From contig OY764266.1 of assembly GCA_963668365.1 (NCBI GenBank), forward strand, positions 4,030,001 through 4,094,000: 64,000 nucleotides of DNA, written 5' to 3'. Under the pieces are notes generated by a model, which saw nothing but the letters and a program-made list of their open reading frames with translations, did not search any database and was not told the origin of the DNA. Source of the stretch: VXNE01 sp963668365 (GTDB taxonomy: Bacteria; Pseudomonadota; Gammaproteobacteria; Pseudomonadales; Azotimanducaceae). The position numbers were made by a program, and so were the translations under genes. Position 1 is the stretch's first letter; every line of letters begins with the position of its first letter. Shown piece by piece: positions 24,889 through 32,946 of this stretch.

Positions 24889-25159
24889 AACTAGTGTCGT
24901 GTCACACGCGTTCTGGCGCTTCAGAGTTCGCCATGCGCGTCAATGCAAGGCGTGGTCCGCAGTGAATATCTGGCATATTCGCAAGGGCCACAACGCGGCA
25001 GTGGCGTGCATGGCGATCTCCCGAAGGGCGCGTCCCACGGGGCCTGTGGCGGTGTTGCGCCCCTTGGAAATGGAGCCGACCATTCCCTGCGGGGACGCGC
25101 CTTGCCACAGACCCCGTGGGACGCGCTGAAGCGACATAACGCGTGTGACACGACACTAG
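24889..25159. mobile_element. MITE-like element, 271 bp, perfect 22-bp terminal inverted repeats ending in CTAG
   Basis: The left end (24889-24910, CTAGTGTCGTGTCACACGCG...) and the right end (25138-25159) are exact reverse complements over 22 bp. Similarity continues inward for about 12 more bp (CTGGCGCTTCAG against ATGTCGCTTCAG). A second internal inverted repeat, 25028-25050 with 25104-25126, matches at 22 of 23 positions, and the centre can pair further, so the whole element can fold into a long hairpin. There is no coding capacity. CTAG ends with a central TA fit an IS630/Tc1-mariner-type insertion into CTAG. It lies between the divergent aminopeptidase and bioB genes. Confidence 0.85.
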
Positions 25160-25268
25160 CGCGCCGCCCGCGTCTTCAATTGCCCACGAAGCAACACGAA
25201 GCAACATCGGTAGCCTTCCCGAGGAACTTTCAGTAGGCTCCCGCGCCAGAGTTTCCAGGAGGGAGCGG

Positions 25269-26225
25269 ATGATCGAACAGCGCATCAGGCACGATTGGAC
25301 GGTCGACGAGGCGATGGCCCTGTTCGAGCAGCCACTCAACGACCTGCTGTTCGCCGCGCAGTCCATCCACCGCGAGCACCACGCGCCGAACGCGGTGCAG
25401 ATCAGCACGCTGCTCAGCATCAAGACGGGCGGCTGCCCGGAGGACTGCAAATACTGCCCGCAGAGCATTCACTACGATACCGGCCTCGACACGCACAACC
25501 TGCTGCCCGTCGAGGATGTCGTCAAGGCCGCGGCGCGCGCGCGCGCCGCGGGCGCGACGCGGTTCTGCATGGGCGCCGCGTGGCGCGGTCCGACCAACTC
25601 CCAGACCCGCAGGGTGTGCGAACTGGTGCAGGCGGTGAAGGACCTCGAGATGGAGACCTGCGTGACGCTGGGCATGCTGACCGAGGACCAGGCGCGGGCC
25701 CTCGCCGAGGCGGGTCTCGACTACTACAACCACAACCTGGACACCTCCCCCGACTACTACGGGGAAGTCATCACGACGCGCACCTACCAGGACCGTCTCG
25801 ACACGCTCGCCCACGTGCGGGACGCCGGCATGAAGGTCTGCTGCGGCGGCATCGTCGGCATGGGTGAGTCGCGCAGGGACCGCGCCGGCCTGCTCGTGCA
25901 GTTGGCCAACCTGCCGGAACACCCCGAGTCCGTGCCGATCAATAACCTCGTGCAGGCCCAGGGGACCCCGCTGCACGGCAGCGAAGCGCTGCCGCCGCTG
26001 GAAACGGTTCGATGCATCGCGGCGGCGCGCATACTCATGCCGCGCTCGGTCATTCGACTTTCGGCGGGTCGAACCGACCTGTCGGAGGAGACACAGGCGC
26101 TCTGCTTCCTCGCCGGCGCCGGCTCGATCTTCTGCGGCGACCGCCTGTTGACGACGCCCAACCCGAGTTTCGAGTCGGACATGGCCCTGTTCGGCCAGCT
26201 CGGCATCGCGCCGCAGGCGCCCTGA
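25269..26225 (+). CDS. bioB: Biotin synthase
   Basis: BioB is the radical-SAM enzyme that inserts sulfur into dethiobiotin. The 318-residue product has the 4Fe-4S motif GGCPEDCKYCPQS near residue 60 and YYNHNLDTSPDYY. The auxiliary-cluster region ends with the conserved RLSAGR and NSIFCGDRLLTT-like segments (GSIFCGDRLLTTPNP). The ATG at 25269 follows the strong site AGGAGGGAG at about 5-7 nt. Other bio genes are not adjacent. The upstream intergenic space is mostly the MITE-like element, so the promoter must lie in the roughly 110 bp between element and start, or inside it. Confidence 0.97.
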   Translation: MIEQRIRHDWTVDEAMALFEQPLNDLLFAAQSIHREHHAPNAVQISTLLSIKTGGCPEDCKYCPQSIHYDTGLDTHNLLPVEDVVKAAARARAAGATRFCMGAAWRGPTNSQTRRVCELVQAVKDLEMETCVTLGMLTEDQARALAEAGLDYYNHNLDTSPDYYGEVITTRTYQDRLDTLAHVRDAGMKVCCGGIVGMGESRRDRAGLLVQLANLPEHPESVPINNLVQAQGTPLHGSEALPPLETVRCIAAARILMPRSVIRLSAGRTDLSEETQALCFLAGAGSIFCGDRLLTTPNPSFESDMALFGQLGIAPQAP

Positions 26226-26268
26226 CGCCGGCGCCAAGCTTGCCGGGACCGCCGGCGCATCGGGCGCC

Positions 26269-26379
26269 ATGCGCTACTACGAAGACATCCCGCTGGCGGA
26301 CAAGGCGACCGATGACGCCGGTATCGTCGTGCTGACGCAGGAGGTGTCGCCGATGGTGGCGCGTCGGCAACGACTGTAG
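26269..26379 (+). CDS. Small ORF between bioB and trpG (36 residues), hypothetical or gene remnant
   Basis: ATG at 26269 opens a frame for MRYYEDIPLADKATDDAG, continuing through IVVLTQEVSP to an Arg-rich end and TAG. The acidic, non-Arg-rich start is unlike the shadow frames nearby. No good ribosome-binding site is seen. It may be the 5' remnant of a longer gene lost between bioB and trpG. Confidence 0.25.
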   Translation: MRYYEDIPLADKATDDAGIVVLTQEVSPMVARRQRL

Positions 26380-26390
26380 GATTGCCGCGC

Positions 26391-26969
26391 ATGATCCTCA
26401 TGATCGACAACTACGATTCGTTCACCTACAACGTTGTCCAGCACCTCGGAGAACTCGGCGCCGAGATGGAGGTGCGCCGCAACGACGAAGTGACGGTGGA
26501 AGATATCGAGCGGAGCGCCCCTAAGAAGATCGTCATTTCGCCGGGGCCATGCACCCCGGACGAGGCCGGCATTTCCGTCGACATCGTCCGCCGCCTCGGC
26601 GGCCGGATTCCGATTCTCGGCATCTGCCTGGGGCACCAGAGCATCGCCCGCGCCTACGGCGGCGATATCGTCCGCGCGCGCCGGGTCATGCACGGCAAGA
26701 TGAGCGCCATACATCATGGCGGCTGCGGCGTGTTTGAAGATCTGCCCGACGGTTTCGAGGCGACCCGATACCACTCCCTGGTGGTGAGACGGGAAACGTT
26801 CCCGGACTGCCTCGAAGTCACCGCCTGGACACGGTTCGAAGACGGATCAAACGACGAGATCATGGGTCTCCGGCATCGCGAGTTCGATGTCGAAGGCGTA
26901 CAGTTTCACCCGGAGTCGTTCATGACTCGCGTCGGACACGACCTTTTGCGCAACTTTATCGACCGGTAA
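26391..26969 (+). CDS. trpG: Anthranilate synthase component II (glutamine amidotransferase)
   Basis: TrpG releases ammonia from glutamine for anthranilate synthase and may also serve aminodeoxychorismate synthase. The 192-residue product begins MILMIDNYDSFTYN. The catalytic cysteine is in GICLGHQSIA, and the His/Glu pair in VQFHPES. An in-frame TTG at 26382 exists, but the ATG at 26391 gives the canonical start. trpE is not adjacent; it must lie elsewhere. The gene heads the trpG-trpD-trpC cluster common in gammaproteobacteria. Confidence 0.95.
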   Translation: MILMIDNYDSFTYNVVQHLGELGAEMEVRRNDEVTVEDIERSAPKKIVISPGPCTPDEAGISVDIVRRLGGRIPILGICLGHQSIARAYGGDIVRARRVMHGKMSAIHHGGCGVFEDLPDGFEATRYHSLVVRRETFPDCLEVTAWTRFEDGSNDEIMGLRHREFDVEGVQFHPESFMTRVGHDLLRNFIDR

Positions 26970-27010
26970 GCTGGTTCGAACCACCCTCCAAAGACAGCGG
27001 TAGCAGAGAC

Positions 27011-28036
27011 ATGGACATACGCGAAGCCCTCGAGCGCCTGACCAGCGGCGAGCATCTCGACCGGGAGGGAGCGCGGGATGTGTTCAAGATCATCATGGCG
27101 GGAGAGGCGACACCGGCGCAGATCGGCGGCGTTCTGATGGCGCTGCGAGTGCGTGGAGAGACGGCGGCCGAGATCGCGGGCGCCGCCGAGGCGATGCGCG
27201 CTGTCAGCCTCAAGGTGAACGTGGCAGCCCCCGACCTGGTCGATACCGCCGGCACCGGCGGCAGCGGGCACGCCAAGCTGTTCAACATTTCCACCGCCGC
27301 GGCATTCGTGGCCGCGGCAGCGGGCGCTCACGTTGCGAAGCACGGGAACCGGGGAATGACCAGCGCCAGCGGCAGCGCCGACGTGCTCGAAGCGGCGGGC
27401 GTCAACCTCTCGCTGCGACCGGATCAGATCGCGCGCTGCATCACCGAAGTCGGCATCGGCTTCATGTTCGCGCAGGCGCACCACAGCGCCATGCGGCATG
27501 CCGGTCCCGTCCGCGGCGAACTTGGCGTGCGCACCGTATTCAACCTGCTCGGTCCGCTGACCAACCCGGCCAACGCGAAACACCAGGTGATCGGCGTCTT
27601 CGCACCCGCCTGGCAGCGAACCTTGAGCGAAGTGGCTGCGCTGCTGGGAGCCGAGCATGTGCTCATCGTGCACAGCGACGGTCTTGACGAAATATCGGTA
27701 GCCGGTCCTTCCAGCGTCGTGGAGTGCAAGTTCGGCGAAATCACCGAATACTCCATCCACCCGCGGGATTTCGGATTGAAAACGCATCCCACCGCCACCC
27801 TGCGGGCCGAATCCCCCGCCGAGAGCCTGGCGTTGATCAAGGCCGCCTTCAGCCAGGAGAACGAAGCCGCCGCGGACGTTGTCGCGCTCAACGCCGGCGC
27901 CGCGATCTACGTGTCGGGGGTCGCCCTCAGCCTGGCCGACGGCGTGGCAATGGCGCAGGACGCGATCGGGTCTGGAATGGCCGCTGAGCGCATGCGGGAA
28001 CTGGCGCGCCTGTCGAGCCTGATGAGCGAACAATGA
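27011..28036 (+). CDS. trpD: Anthranilate phosphoribosyltransferase
   Basis: TrpD transfers the phosphoribosyl group of PRPP to anthranilate. The 341-residue product has the signature DTAGTGGSGHAKLFNISTAAA in slightly longer form (positions 27241-27303). KHGNRGMTSASGSADVLEA and RTVFNLLGPLTNPA are also present. It starts 41 bp after trpG. The trpC start codon lies within its last codons (ATGA overlap at 28033), so translation is coupled. Confidence 0.97.
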   Translation: MDIREALERLTSGEHLDREGARDVFKIIMAGEATPAQIGGVLMALRVRGETAAEIAGAAEAMRAVSLKVNVAAPDLVDTAGTGGSGHAKLFNISTAAAFVAAAAGAHVAKHGNRGMTSASGSADVLEAAGVNLSLRPDQIARCITEVGIGFMFAQAHHSAMRHAGPVRGELGVRTVFNLLGPLTNPANAKHQVIGVFAPAWQRTLSEVAALLGAEHVLIVHSDGLDEISVAGPSSVVECKFGEITEYSIHPRDFGLKTHPTATLRAESPAESLALIKAAFSQENEAAADVVALNAGAAIYVSGVALSLADGVAMAQDAIGSGMAAERMRELARLSSLMSEQ

Positions 28037-28830
28037 CGGTCCTTGACCGAATCCTTGTCCACAAGGCGGAAGAACTCGCGCAGCGGCAACGCGTTCGGCC
28101 CCTCCGGAAGGTGCGCGCAGCGGCAGAGTCCGCCGCGCCCACGCGCGGCTTCGCCGACGCCGTCAAACGCGGGAAACCCGCCGTCATCGCCGAGTTGAAG
28201 AAGGCGTCGCCCAGCAGGGGCGTGATCCGGGAGCACTTCCGCCCGGCAGCCATCGCCGCAAGCTACGAGGCGGCCGGCGCGGCGTGTCTCTCCGTCCTGA
28301 CCGATGAGGCATTCTTCCAGGGGTGTGACGAAGACCTGGCGCAGGCGAGGGCGGCAACGCAGATCCCCGTGCTGCGCAAGGATTTCCTGATCGACGAATA
28401 CCAGGTGTTCGAAGCACGGGAACTCGGCGCCGACTGCATCCTCCTGATCGCCGCGGCCCTCGATCCGGAACGTATGGCGTCGTTCACCGAACTCGCCGGG
28501 CAACTCGGTCTCGATGCCCTCGTCGAAGTGCACAACGGGCGCGAACTAGACGCCGCCATGCGGACGGCACCGACGCTGCTCGGCATCAACAATCGGGACC
28601 TGCGGACGTTCGACACCTCACTGGATACGACGCTTTCGTTGCTCGCCGATGTGCCCGAGGAAACGACCGTGGTGACCGAGAGCGGCATCCGCACCCGGGA
28701 GGATGTTCGCCGCATGCGCGATGCCGGCGTCGAGGCGTTCCTCGTGGGCGAAGCGTTCATGCGCACCGGCGACCCCGGCGACGGCTTGCGCGAGCTATTC
28801 GGTGCGCACGCCGCCGAAGGGACCGGTTGA
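28033..28830 (+). CDS. trpC: Indole-3-glycerol phosphate synthase
   Basis: TrpC closes the indole ring from CdRP. The 265-residue TIM-barrel protein has VIAELKKASPSRGVIRE (catalytic Glu/Lys), CLSVLTDEAFFQG, the Lys-containing VLRKDFLIDEYQ, and GINNRDLRTFDTSLDTT. The phosphate-binding end is TESGIRTREDV and GAFLVGEAFM-like (EAFLVGEAFMRTGDPG). It overlaps trpD by 4 nt, and its TGA overlaps the following gene's ATG. Confidence 0.97.
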   Translation: MTVLDRILVHKAEELAQRQRVRPLRKVRAAAESAAPTRGFADAVKRGKPAVIAELKKASPSRGVIREHFRPAAIAASYEAAGAACLSVLTDEAFFQGCDEDLAQARAATQIPVLRKDFLIDEYQVFEARELGADCILLIAAALDPERMASFTELAGQLGLDALVEVHNGRELDAAMRTAPTLLGINNRDLRTFDTSLDTTLSLLADVPEETTVVTESGIRTREDVRRMRDAGVEAFLVGEAFMRTGDPGDGLRELFGAHAAEGTG

Positions 28831-29264
28831 TGGCCGAACTGAAGACCAGGCCGACTGGCGCCAGCGTGGACGCGTTCCTCGACGGCGTTGACAACCAGAA
28901 CCGCCGCGAAGACGCCCGGCGCATCATCGAAATCATGCAGCGGACAACGCAAGAGCAGCCGACGATGTGGGGAGACAGGATCGTCGGGTTCGGCAGCTAC
29001 CACTACAGGTACGCGAGCGGGCGCGAGGGCGATTGGCCGATGATCGGACTATCGCCCGGCAAAAGGAATATCGCGCTTTACATCATGCCCGGCTTCGACA
29101 ATTGCCAGTGCCAAGCGCTCCTCGCGAGGCTCGGCAAGCATCGCACGGGCAAATCCTGCCTTTACGTGAACAGGCTCCGGGACATCGACATCAGCGTCCT
29201 GGAAGAACTCGTTCGACAATCCGTCGCCGAGATGCGGCGACGCTATCCCCGGTCAGGCGACTAG
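28830..29264 (+). CDS. DUF1801 (YdhG-like) domain protein
   Basis: A 144-residue protein of the DUF1801 family. Typical elements are DAFLDGVDNQNRREDARRI at the N-terminus, TMWGDRIVGFGSYHYRYASG in the centre, and the GKSCLYVNRLRDIDISVLEELV end. The function is unknown; some relatives are annotated as iron-chaperone-like or frataxin-like because of the fold. The ATG overlaps the trpC stop by one base (TGATG), so it is a translational passenger of the trp cluster. It overlaps the convergent RRM gene by 4 nt at its end. Confidence 0.88.
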   Translation: MAELKTRPTGASVDAFLDGVDNQNRREDARRIIEIMQRTTQEQPTMWGDRIVGFGSYHYRYASGREGDWPMIGLSPGKRNIALYIMPGFDNCQCQALLARLGKHRTGKSCLYVNRLRDIDISVLEELVRQSVAEMRRRYPRSGD

Positions 29265-29527
29265 TAGCGCCGGGGCGTCCTCTCCCTGCGCGGGCGCGCC
29301 TGGTTCACGGTGAGTTGTCGACCGCTGAGTTGGGTACCGTTCAACGCCTTGATAGCCTCGTCCGCTTCGGCGTTGTCCGGCATGTCGATGAAGCCGAATC
29401 CCTTGGATCGCCCCGTCTCCCTGTCGGTGATCACCTGTGAATCCTGCACCCGCCCATGCTCCTCGAACATCTTCGCGAGATCTTCGGAAGTGACGCTATA
29501 CGGCATGTTTCCTACATATATCTTCAA
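29261..29527 (-). CDS. RNA-recognition-motif (RRM) RNA-binding protein
   Basis: An 88-residue single-RRM protein. RNP2 is KIYVGNMPY and RNP1 is KGFGFIDM (in GRSKGFGFIDMPDN). A short Arg-rich tail (RPRRERTPRRY) follows, as in cyanobacterial and proteobacterial glycine/arginine-rich RBPs. The start is a TTG at 29527, set by a perfect AGGAGG at 29534-29539 with 6-nt spacing; upstream ATG choices add unrelated residues. It is probably involved in cold-shock or general RNA metabolism, which is inference. Confidence 0.92.
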   Translation of the reverse strand: MKIYVGNMPYSVTSEDLAKMFEEHGRVQDSQVITDRETGRSKGFGFIDMPDNAEADEAIKALNGTQLSGRQLTVNQARPRRERTPRRY

Positions 29528-30028
29528 TTTAAGCCTCCTGTGGCGGTTTTCGTCCTCTGTTCCGCCGATCCTCAAGTAGACTCAATGATGGCTGAATCGC
29601 TCCGAAGCACTGCTACATTCGATTGTGGTCCAAGTTCATTTCACCTCTCCCGTGCGCCAGTCCTGCGAAAAGACCGCATCCTGGCAAAACCTGAGAAAGG
29701 CAGACAAAGCGCAACGAGTCGTAGAACCCGCCTACGCCGAGTGCATAGTATGGGCGGGCACTCTCCAAATGTCGAGCTTCAGGCCAATCGGCTTGGTCGA
29801 ACGGGGGGCTCTCCGGGACGGATACCGCATTGTCCGTTGTGTCGACAGGCCTTTTGCGGGACCTGCGGACACGAAGAGCGCAAGGCAAAAGCCCTCGCGA
29901 AAAAACAGCCCTCAGCCGAAAGCGCGAGGGAATATCCCTCGAAAAAGCCAAGGCCGAGGGCACCGACAGCGCGACGCTCTCCTGTTGGCGAGATTCAGAG
30001 AAACCTCCCCTGACGAAAATGTCGAGGC
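29528..30028. other. Intergenic region with one decayed palindromic repeat, no gene recognised
   Basis: About 500 bp between the RRM gene start and the end of the Glu/Ala-rich lipoprotein gene. Apart from the degenerate copy of the 45-bp repeat at 29891-29941 and the AGGAGG of the RRM gene, frames on both strands give only short, unconvincing translations. Confidence 0.5.
29891..29941 (+). repeat. Single decayed copy of the 45-bp palindromic repeat
   Basis: Reads GCCCTCGC, an A-rich spacer, GCCCTCAGCCG, then GCGCGAGGG-AATAT-CCCTCG. The block order and orientation are those of array 1 (9381-9650), with a shortened stem and a changed loop. It lies about 20 kb from the arrays and shows that the family is dispersed. 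Confidence 0.8.
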
Positions 30029-30373
30029 CTAGCCGTCGTCCGCGTCGGCGGGCATCTCCGAGGCGTCCATGGCATCGTCGGCGGATTCACCCGCCCCGTC
30101 GCCCTCTTCGGCCGCTTCTCCTTCGGCTGCGGGATCCTCGTCCGCCATCGCCTCTTCGCCTTCGGCCGCAGGCTCCTCGTCCGCCATCGGCTCTTCCGCT
30201 GCCGCTTCTTCCATGGGCATGGGTTCTTCCGCGGCGGCTTCTTCCATGGGCTCTTCCGCGGCGGGCTCTTCCGCAGCGGCTTCTTCCGCACCCTGGTCAG
30301 TGGATCCGGCCTGCTCACATCCCACGAGCATCCCGACTGCCAGCAGGGCAGCGAATATTCGAATCAAGTTCAT
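30029..30373 (-). CDS. Small Glu/Ala-rich lipoprotein
   Basis: A 114-residue product. The signal MNLIRIFAALLAVGMLVGC ends in a lipobox. The mature part is almost entirely Ala, Glu, Pro, Met and Asp, with imperfect repeats of the type AAAEEPM and PAAEGEA. No globular domain is visible; the protein should be strongly acidic and disordered. The ATG at 30373 follows an AGGAGG at about 4-5 nt spacing. Possible roles are a periplasmic spacer or cation binding, both speculative. Confidence 0.8.
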   Translation of the reverse strand: MNLIRIFAALLAVGMLVGCEQAGSTDQGAEEAAAEEPAAEEPMEEAAAEEPMPMEEAAAEEPMADEEPAAEGEEAMADEDPAAEGEAAEEGDGAGESADDAMDASEMPADADDG

Positions 30374-30514
30374 GTGTCCTCCTGTCACAAGTACGGACAT
30401 GTTGCCACATCACTGTCGCCGCAACACTCCCGTAACCCCGAGCATACTAGAAAAAGGCCGCGCATCGCGACTCTCTCTCGACCTGCCGCGGGGGCAAATC
30501 CACTCCGGTCACCG

Positions 30515-31339
30515 TCACTTGCCCGAAGCCAGCAGAATCTCGACGACACGCTCGATATCGGTATCCTTGACGGTCTTCAGTTCGCCCATGCCGCGATAGA
30601 TTTCCGAAGCCGCTTCGTGGAAGCCCGATGGCAACCCCGCCTCTGTGAAAGTGGCAGCGATTTCCCGCATCTCCCCTTCGAACCGCCATGCCTTGGGGCT
30701 GGTTCCCCTTGCAGCCGCATCGCTCCTGGCCACCAAACCGGGCTGCGAGATGTTCCACTCCGACAACAACGCGTCCTCGACCCCCTGCGATGTCGCCAGC
30801 GCTCGGATCGCGAGTATCAGGGCAGACGAGCCCTTGGTGTAAGCGGCATAGCACATCTTCAGCGCCGACGCCGAGCAGTCCACCACCCGGGCGTCGACCA
30901 GGGTTCCCTCGAACCAGGACGCGACCCGGGAAGCCAGATCGCCCGACAGGTAGAGGCGCGTCGCGCCCGGCCGGCGGGCGGGCGGACCGATGATCCCGCC
31001 ATCGACAAAGCCGTCGCCCGCGATGTCCGCAATGCGACTCGAGGTCGCGGGCGAAACCGCGTTCGCATCAACGTAGACGCCTCTGAACCCGCGGTCGCGG
31101 ACACTTCGCGCCACGTCCACCGCAGCGCCCGGCGGGCACACGGATATGACGTTCTCGACGCTCGCCAACGCGCCTTCAAGAGTTTCGGTCGAATCCAGAT
31201 CCGCAGCCGCCGCCCGACGCCGCGTCTCATCGCTTCGCGACTCCGAGACCCACCGCACCGCGTGGCCGCTCGCCCGCAGCGCGGCGCCGATGGATGCACC
31301 CATCTCCCCCGGATGCAGAAGCAGGATGGATTCAGTCAT
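30515..31339 (-). CDS. NAD(P)-dependent oxidoreductase, 6-phosphogluconate/3-hydroxyisobutyrate dehydrogenase-like with DUF1932
   Basis: A 274-residue beta-hydroxyacid dehydrogenase homologue. The N-terminal Rossmann motif is degenerate (LLLHPGEMGASIGAAL instead of GxGxMG). DANAVSP and FVDGGIIGPP follow, then the DUF1932-type C-terminal helical domain (CYAAYTKGSSALILAIRALA). The catalytic lysine region is represented by SALKMCYAAYTKG. The substrate is unknown. It lies 9 bp downstream of the amidase gene on the same strand, suggesting joint metabolism of an amide or hydroxyacid compound. Confidence 0.82.
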   Translation of the reverse strand: MTESILLLHPGEMGASIGAALRASGHAVRWVSESRSDETRRRAAAADLDSTETLEGALASVENVISVCPPGAAVDVARSVRDRGFRGVYVDANAVSPATSSRIADIAGDGFVDGGIIGPPARRPGATRLYLSGDLASRVASWFEGTLVDARVVDCSASALKMCYAAYTKGSSALILAIRALATSQGVEDALLSEWNISQPGLVARSDAAARGTSPKAWRFEGEMREIAATFTEAGLPSGFHEAASEIYRGMGELKTVKDTDIERVVEILLASGK

Positions 31340-31348
31340 GTCTCTTCC

Positions 31349-32758
31349 TCAGTTACTGGGCCCGGCCGAAAGGTCTGGCCTGATTTCGCCGTAGCCGGTG
31401 ATTGCCTCCACCGCCTTCGCGACCGACAACAGGAACCCGTCGCGCCGCATGGGCGAGACGAGCTGGACGCCGACGGGCAGGCCCGACGCGAAGCCGCCCG
31501 GTAGCGACAGGGCCGGACAGCAGGTGACAGTGATCCAGCTGCAGCTCTGCGTCCACTCGATGTAGGTGCGCATGCGTCGCCCCTCGATCTCGCGAACCCA
31601 TTCCGTCTCGACGTCAAACGGGAGCACCTGCGTCGTCGGCCCCAGGAGGACATCCACATGACGAAAAAACTCCGCCACGCGCGCGACAAGGGCGGAGCGG
31701 GCGGCATTCGCCCAGTCTTCGTCCGCGGGAGTCAGGACCTCACCGGCCGCGGTATTCCAGAGGATCGTGTCCTTGAGCTGGGACTTCTCCTCCTCGGCGA
31801 GGCCCCCGAACCGCGCGCGGAAACGGGCGGCGCGGAGCACGTGGAAGATGCGGGTCGCGTCTGCGAAATCGGGACACGTCTCCACGACGCGGGCACCGGC
31901 CTCCTCCATCTTCTCCGCGATCGCGCGGACAACCTCGCGTACCTGGGGTTGAACCGGCAAACCCCCGAAATCCTCGCTCACGGCCACCCTGAGGCCGCGG
32001 AGTTCGGCCGGCGTCACGCGCCGAAAGGTTTCGCCCGGCTCGGTCAACATGCCCCCGGCGCGATCATGGGGACCGGCGATGGCGGAGAACAGGAGCGCCG
32101 TATCGTCGACGTTGCGCGCCATGGGTCCCGGCGTCGAAAGGCCGCTCCACGCGGTTGCCGCAGATTCGGGCGGGACACGGCCCGGCGATGGCCGGAAACC
32201 GACGACATTGCAGAATGCGGCCGGATTGCGCAGCGACCCGCCGGTGTCGCTGCCGTCGGCAATGGGCATGAAGCGCGCCGCTAGCGCGACTGCGGCCCCG
32301 CCGCTGCTGCCGCCGCAGGTGCGAGAGACATCGTAAGGATTGCGCGTCGCTCCGAAGACCCGATTGAACGTCTGCGGCCCGGCGCCGAATTCCGGCGTAT
32401 TCGTCTTGCCGAGCGTGATGGCGCCGGCAGCCTTGATGCGCGCGACGATCAGGGCATCGGCAGTTGGAATATTGTCCGCGTGCAGCGTCGAGCCGTAGGT
32501 CGTGCGAAGTCCCCGGGTGGCAACCAGGTCCTTGTGCGCGACGGGCAAACCCGCAAGCGGCCCGCGCAACGCTTTCGTCGCCGCCACCTCGCGCGCCTGC
32601 TCGAAGCATCGCGTGACGACGGCGTTGAGGAGCCCGTCGTAGCGTTCGATTCGGTCGATGTGGGCGTCCAGCAATTCCAGGGCGCTGACCTCCCCGGCGT
32701 CCAGAAGCTGCCGCTGGGCGACCGCGGACAGGAAACACAGATCATCCGACGCGGACAT
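31349..32758 (-). CDS. Amidase signature-family enzyme
   Basis: A 469-residue amidase. The Ser-cisSer-Lys triad is visible as AHKDLV (Lys), GGSSGGAAVALAA (cis-Ser) and DGSDTGGSLRNPA (nucleophile region). The C-terminal GLPVGVQLVSPMRRDGFLL is also typical. The substrate cannot be told from the sequence; no GatB/GatC partner is adjacent and the C-terminus differs from GatA, so it is not called gatA. The ATG at 32758 is chosen; a GTG-type extension to 32800 would run into the bTHX gene. It is probably cotranscribed with the downstream oxidoreductase at 30515. Confidence 0.9.
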   Translation of the reverse strand: MSASDDLCFLSAVAQRQLLDAGEVSALELLDAHIDRIERYDGLLNAVVTRCFEQAREVAATKALRGPLAGLPVAHKDLVATRGLRTTYGSTLHADNIPTADALIVARIKAAGAITLGKTNTPEFGAGPQTFNRVFGATRNPYDVSRTCGGSSGGAAVALAARFMPIADGSDTGGSLRNPAAFCNVVGFRPSPGRVPPESAATAWSGLSTPGPMARNVDDTALLFSAIAGPHDRAGGMLTEPGETFRRVTPAELRGLRVAVSEDFGGLPVQPQVREVVRAIAEKMEEAGARVVETCPDFADATRIFHVLRAARFRARFGGLAEEEKSQLKDTILWNTAAGEVLTPADEDWANAARSALVARVAEFFRHVDVLLGPTTQVLPFDVETEWVREIEGRRMRTYIEWTQSCSWITVTCCPALSLPGGFASGLPVGVQLVSPMRRDGFLLSVAKAVEAITGYGEIRPDLSAGPSN

Positions 32759-32786
32759 GCGCCATGCGCCCGTCAAGTCGCCCGCG

Positions 32787-32909
32787 TCAGGCCCTACCAC
32801 CTCGACCGGCTGTCCTGGCCTTGCCTTTCTTCTCCTTTTTCGGCCGGCTTATTCCATACGTGCCGCGGTTGATCTTGCCGCGTCGTGTACGGGCATCTCC
32901 CTTTCCCAT
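32787..32909 (-). CDS. Small ribosomal protein bTHX
   Basis: A 40-residue, highly basic protein starting MGKGDARTRRGKINRGTYG and continuing ISRPKKEKKGKARTAG. This is the Thx/bTHX family pattern (MGKGDxxTxRGKIxxGTYGxxRP), a peptide that sits in the head of the 30S subunit. The ATG at 32909 is preceded by GGAG at about 7 nt. It lies 28 bp upstream of the amidase gene and 37 bp downstream of the MBL-fold gene, all on the minus strand. Confidence 0.88.
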   Translation of the reverse strand: MGKGDARTRRGKINRGTYGISRPKKEKKGKARTAGRGGRA

Positions 32910-32946
32910 GCTTTTCTCCGTCTGGTTTTGCTGTCAGTCCCTGCTG

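Noticed and set aside
31349..32758. gatA assignment for the amidase
   Set aside because: The signature motifs are shared by all amidases; the C-terminal region and the absence of gatB/gatC neighbours do not support a Glu-tRNA amidotransferase.
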